From the NCBI GenBank assembly GCA_011330545.1, contig DRQI01000374.1, positions 1 to 7,427 of the forward strand: DNA of 7,427 bases, written 5' to 3'. Below are positions 6,502 through 7,427 of this stretch, piece by piece. The first letter of the stretch is position 1; every line of letters starts with the position of its first letter. Under the pieces are notes generated by a model. It did no database searches. It was not told the DNA's origin and saw only the letters and a list, made by a program, of their open reading frames with translations. Position numbers and translations under genes: made by a program. Origin of the DNA: Flavobacteriia bacterium (GTDB lineage: Bacteria; Bacteroidota; Bacteroidia; Flavobacteriales; Flavobacteriaceae).

Positions 6502-7260
6502 TTATCTGGTAAACACCAATTCGGTATTGGTAGAGAGGTTTGCATCAAAGCCATATCCTTCGGTAGTAAACCCTTTGATATCTTCAACGGTACTGATGTC
6601 ATTATCTATAATGTAACGAACCATCATACCCCGCGCTTTTTTGGCAAAAAAGGCAATCATTTTAAGCGTTCCGTTTTTATAGTCTTTAAATACGGGGGTA
6701 ATCACCGGTACTTTTAACAACGTTGGTTTTAGCACTTTAAAATATTCATTACTCGCCAAATTAATAAAAGGCTCTCCTTCTGACAGCTCTGCATTCAAAG
6801 CCTCGGTAATGGCAGTATCCCAAAATTGGTATAGGTTGTTTTTGCGGCCTATTTTTAGTTTGGTACCCATTTCCAACCGGTAAGGCTGCATCAAATCTAA
6901 CGGTTTCAACATTCCGTATTGGCCTGACAAAATGCGCAACTTATCTTGCAACTGGCCTAATTTAGCTAAGGGTAAGGTATACGCATCTAACCCTTCATAT
7001 ACGGTTCCTTTAAATGCATAAATAGCCTGGCGGGCGTTGGAAGTAGTAAAAGGCAACTGCCATTGCTGGTTGCGTTCGTAACCGAGTTGCCCTAAATTAT
7101 CTGAAATACGCATTAATTTAGACAATTGTTTGGCGCTTTTCTTTTTAAGGATACCTGCTATTTTTTCGGCCTGTTTTAAAAAAACGGCTTGTGTATGTTC
7201 GGTTGTTGGCAATTCAGATTGGTAGTCTAATGATTTTGCTGGCGATATTACTATTTTCAT
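6502..7260 (-). CDS. yaaA: Peroxide stress protein YaaA (DUF328/UPF0246)
   Basis: A 252-residue member of the YaaA family, close to the 258 residues of the E. coli protein. In E. coli, YaaA is induced by OxyR and lowers unincorporated intracellular iron during H2O2 stress, limiting Fenton damage; DNA binding has also been reported for the family. Conserved segments visible here are MKIVISPAKSLDYQ at the N-terminus, AIYAFKGTVYEGLDA from residue 79, LSGQYGMLKPLDLMQPYRLEMGTKL (residues 111-135), NLASNEYFK at 167-175, and VITPVFKDYKNG followed by AFFAKKARGMMVRYII in the C-terminal third. The protein is cytoplasmic, with no signal peptide or membrane segment. The ATG at 7260 gives the standard family N-terminus. 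It lies upstream of dnaK on the same strand, but 275 bp of non-coding DNA with separate signals separates them. An OxyR site could not be identified. Confidence 0.96.
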   Translation of the reverse strand: MKIVISPAKSLDYQSELPTTEHTQAVFLKQAEKIAGILKKKSAKQLSKLMRISDNLGQLGYERNQQWQLPFTTSNARQAIYAFKGTVYEGLDAYTLPLAKLGQLQDKLRILSGQYGMLKPLDLMQPYRLEMGTKLKIGRKNNLYQFWDTAITEALNAELSEGEPFINLASNEYFKVLKPTLLKVPVITPVFKDYKNGTLKMIAFFAKKARGMMVRYIIDNDISTVEDIKGFTTEGYGFDANLSTNTELVFTR

Positions 7261-7303
7261 TATAGTTACTTAATGGTTTATTGGCAAATTTGTTTAACTG
7301 ATG

Positions 7304-7334
7304 TAAAAGTACAATTCAAAAATGAATCTTCAAA
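7304..7334 (-). promoter_or_regulatory. Bacteroidota-type promoter of yaaA
   Basis: On the minus strand a -33 box TTTG (complement of 7331-7334) and a -7 box TACTTTTA (complement of 7304-7311; TAnnTTTG with one mismatch) are separated by 19 bp, the spacing expected for the primary sigma factor of this phylum. Transcription would begin near 7297, giving a leader of about 37 nt. Nothing else was recognised in 7335-7427. Confidence 0.6.
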
Positions 7335-7427
7335 TGGTTCTGACAAGTAAAAATTTATGGTGAGATAGATAATTTTGATGTTACGACTCAATGTGAAAAC
7401 AGATTATTTAATTTGGTTTGTCTCTAA

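Noticed and set aside
6350..6616. Plus-strand open frame of 88 codons beginning in the dnaK upstream region
   Set aside because: It starts within the repeated regulatory motifs, crosses the degenerate repeat tract and then runs antisense into the conserved C-terminus of yaaA. It shows no protein-family features.

Overview
The window looks like a chromosomal segment of a Bacteroidota bacterium, most likely close to the Flavobacteriia. The DNA is AT-rich and genes lack clear Shine-Dalgarno sites. At least one promoter follows the Bacteroidota TTTG / TAnnTTTG pattern (upstream of yaaA). The MATE, DnaK and YaaA proteins read like flavobacterial family members. This assignment is recalled from family knowledge, not from a database search.

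Layout. Positions 1-1268 (minus) hold a MATE-type multidrug/Na+ antiporter gene whose 3' end lies outside the window. A 191-bp divergent spacer separates it from a tight four-gene plus-strand operon at 1460-4140. That operon encodes a heterotetrameric 2-oxoacid:ferredoxin oxidoreductase in the order delta (2x[4Fe-4S] ferredoxin), alpha (VorB-type), beta (TPP-binding) and gamma. The operon ends at a perfect 16-bp hairpin plus T-run (4215-4263). Back to back with it is a GC-rich hairpin (4269-4296) that terminates the converging dnaK gene (4322-6226, minus). Upstream of dnaK, 6227-6501 is non-coding. It carries three related 13-mers, the last of which overlaps a sigma-54-like -24/-12 element, and then a degenerate direct-repeat tract. 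The last gene is yaaA (6502-7260, minus), with a good Bacteroidota-type promoter at 7304-7334. Nothing further was recognised in 7335-7427.

How the genes fit together. The operon makes an oxygen-sensitive, CoA- and TPP-dependent enzyme that decarboxylates a 2-oxoacid (branched-chain or 2-oxoglutarate; the substrate cannot be fixed from sequence) and reduces ferredoxin. This suggests anaerobic or microaerobic metabolism. DnaK (protein folding) and YaaA (limits free iron under peroxide stress) are stress genes on the same strand but appear to have separate promoters. No RNA genes, CRISPR arrays, insertion sequences or prophage genes were seen. The window is mostly ordinary core and metabolic genes. 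The most interesting part is the dnaK upstream region; I found no convincing new multigene system.
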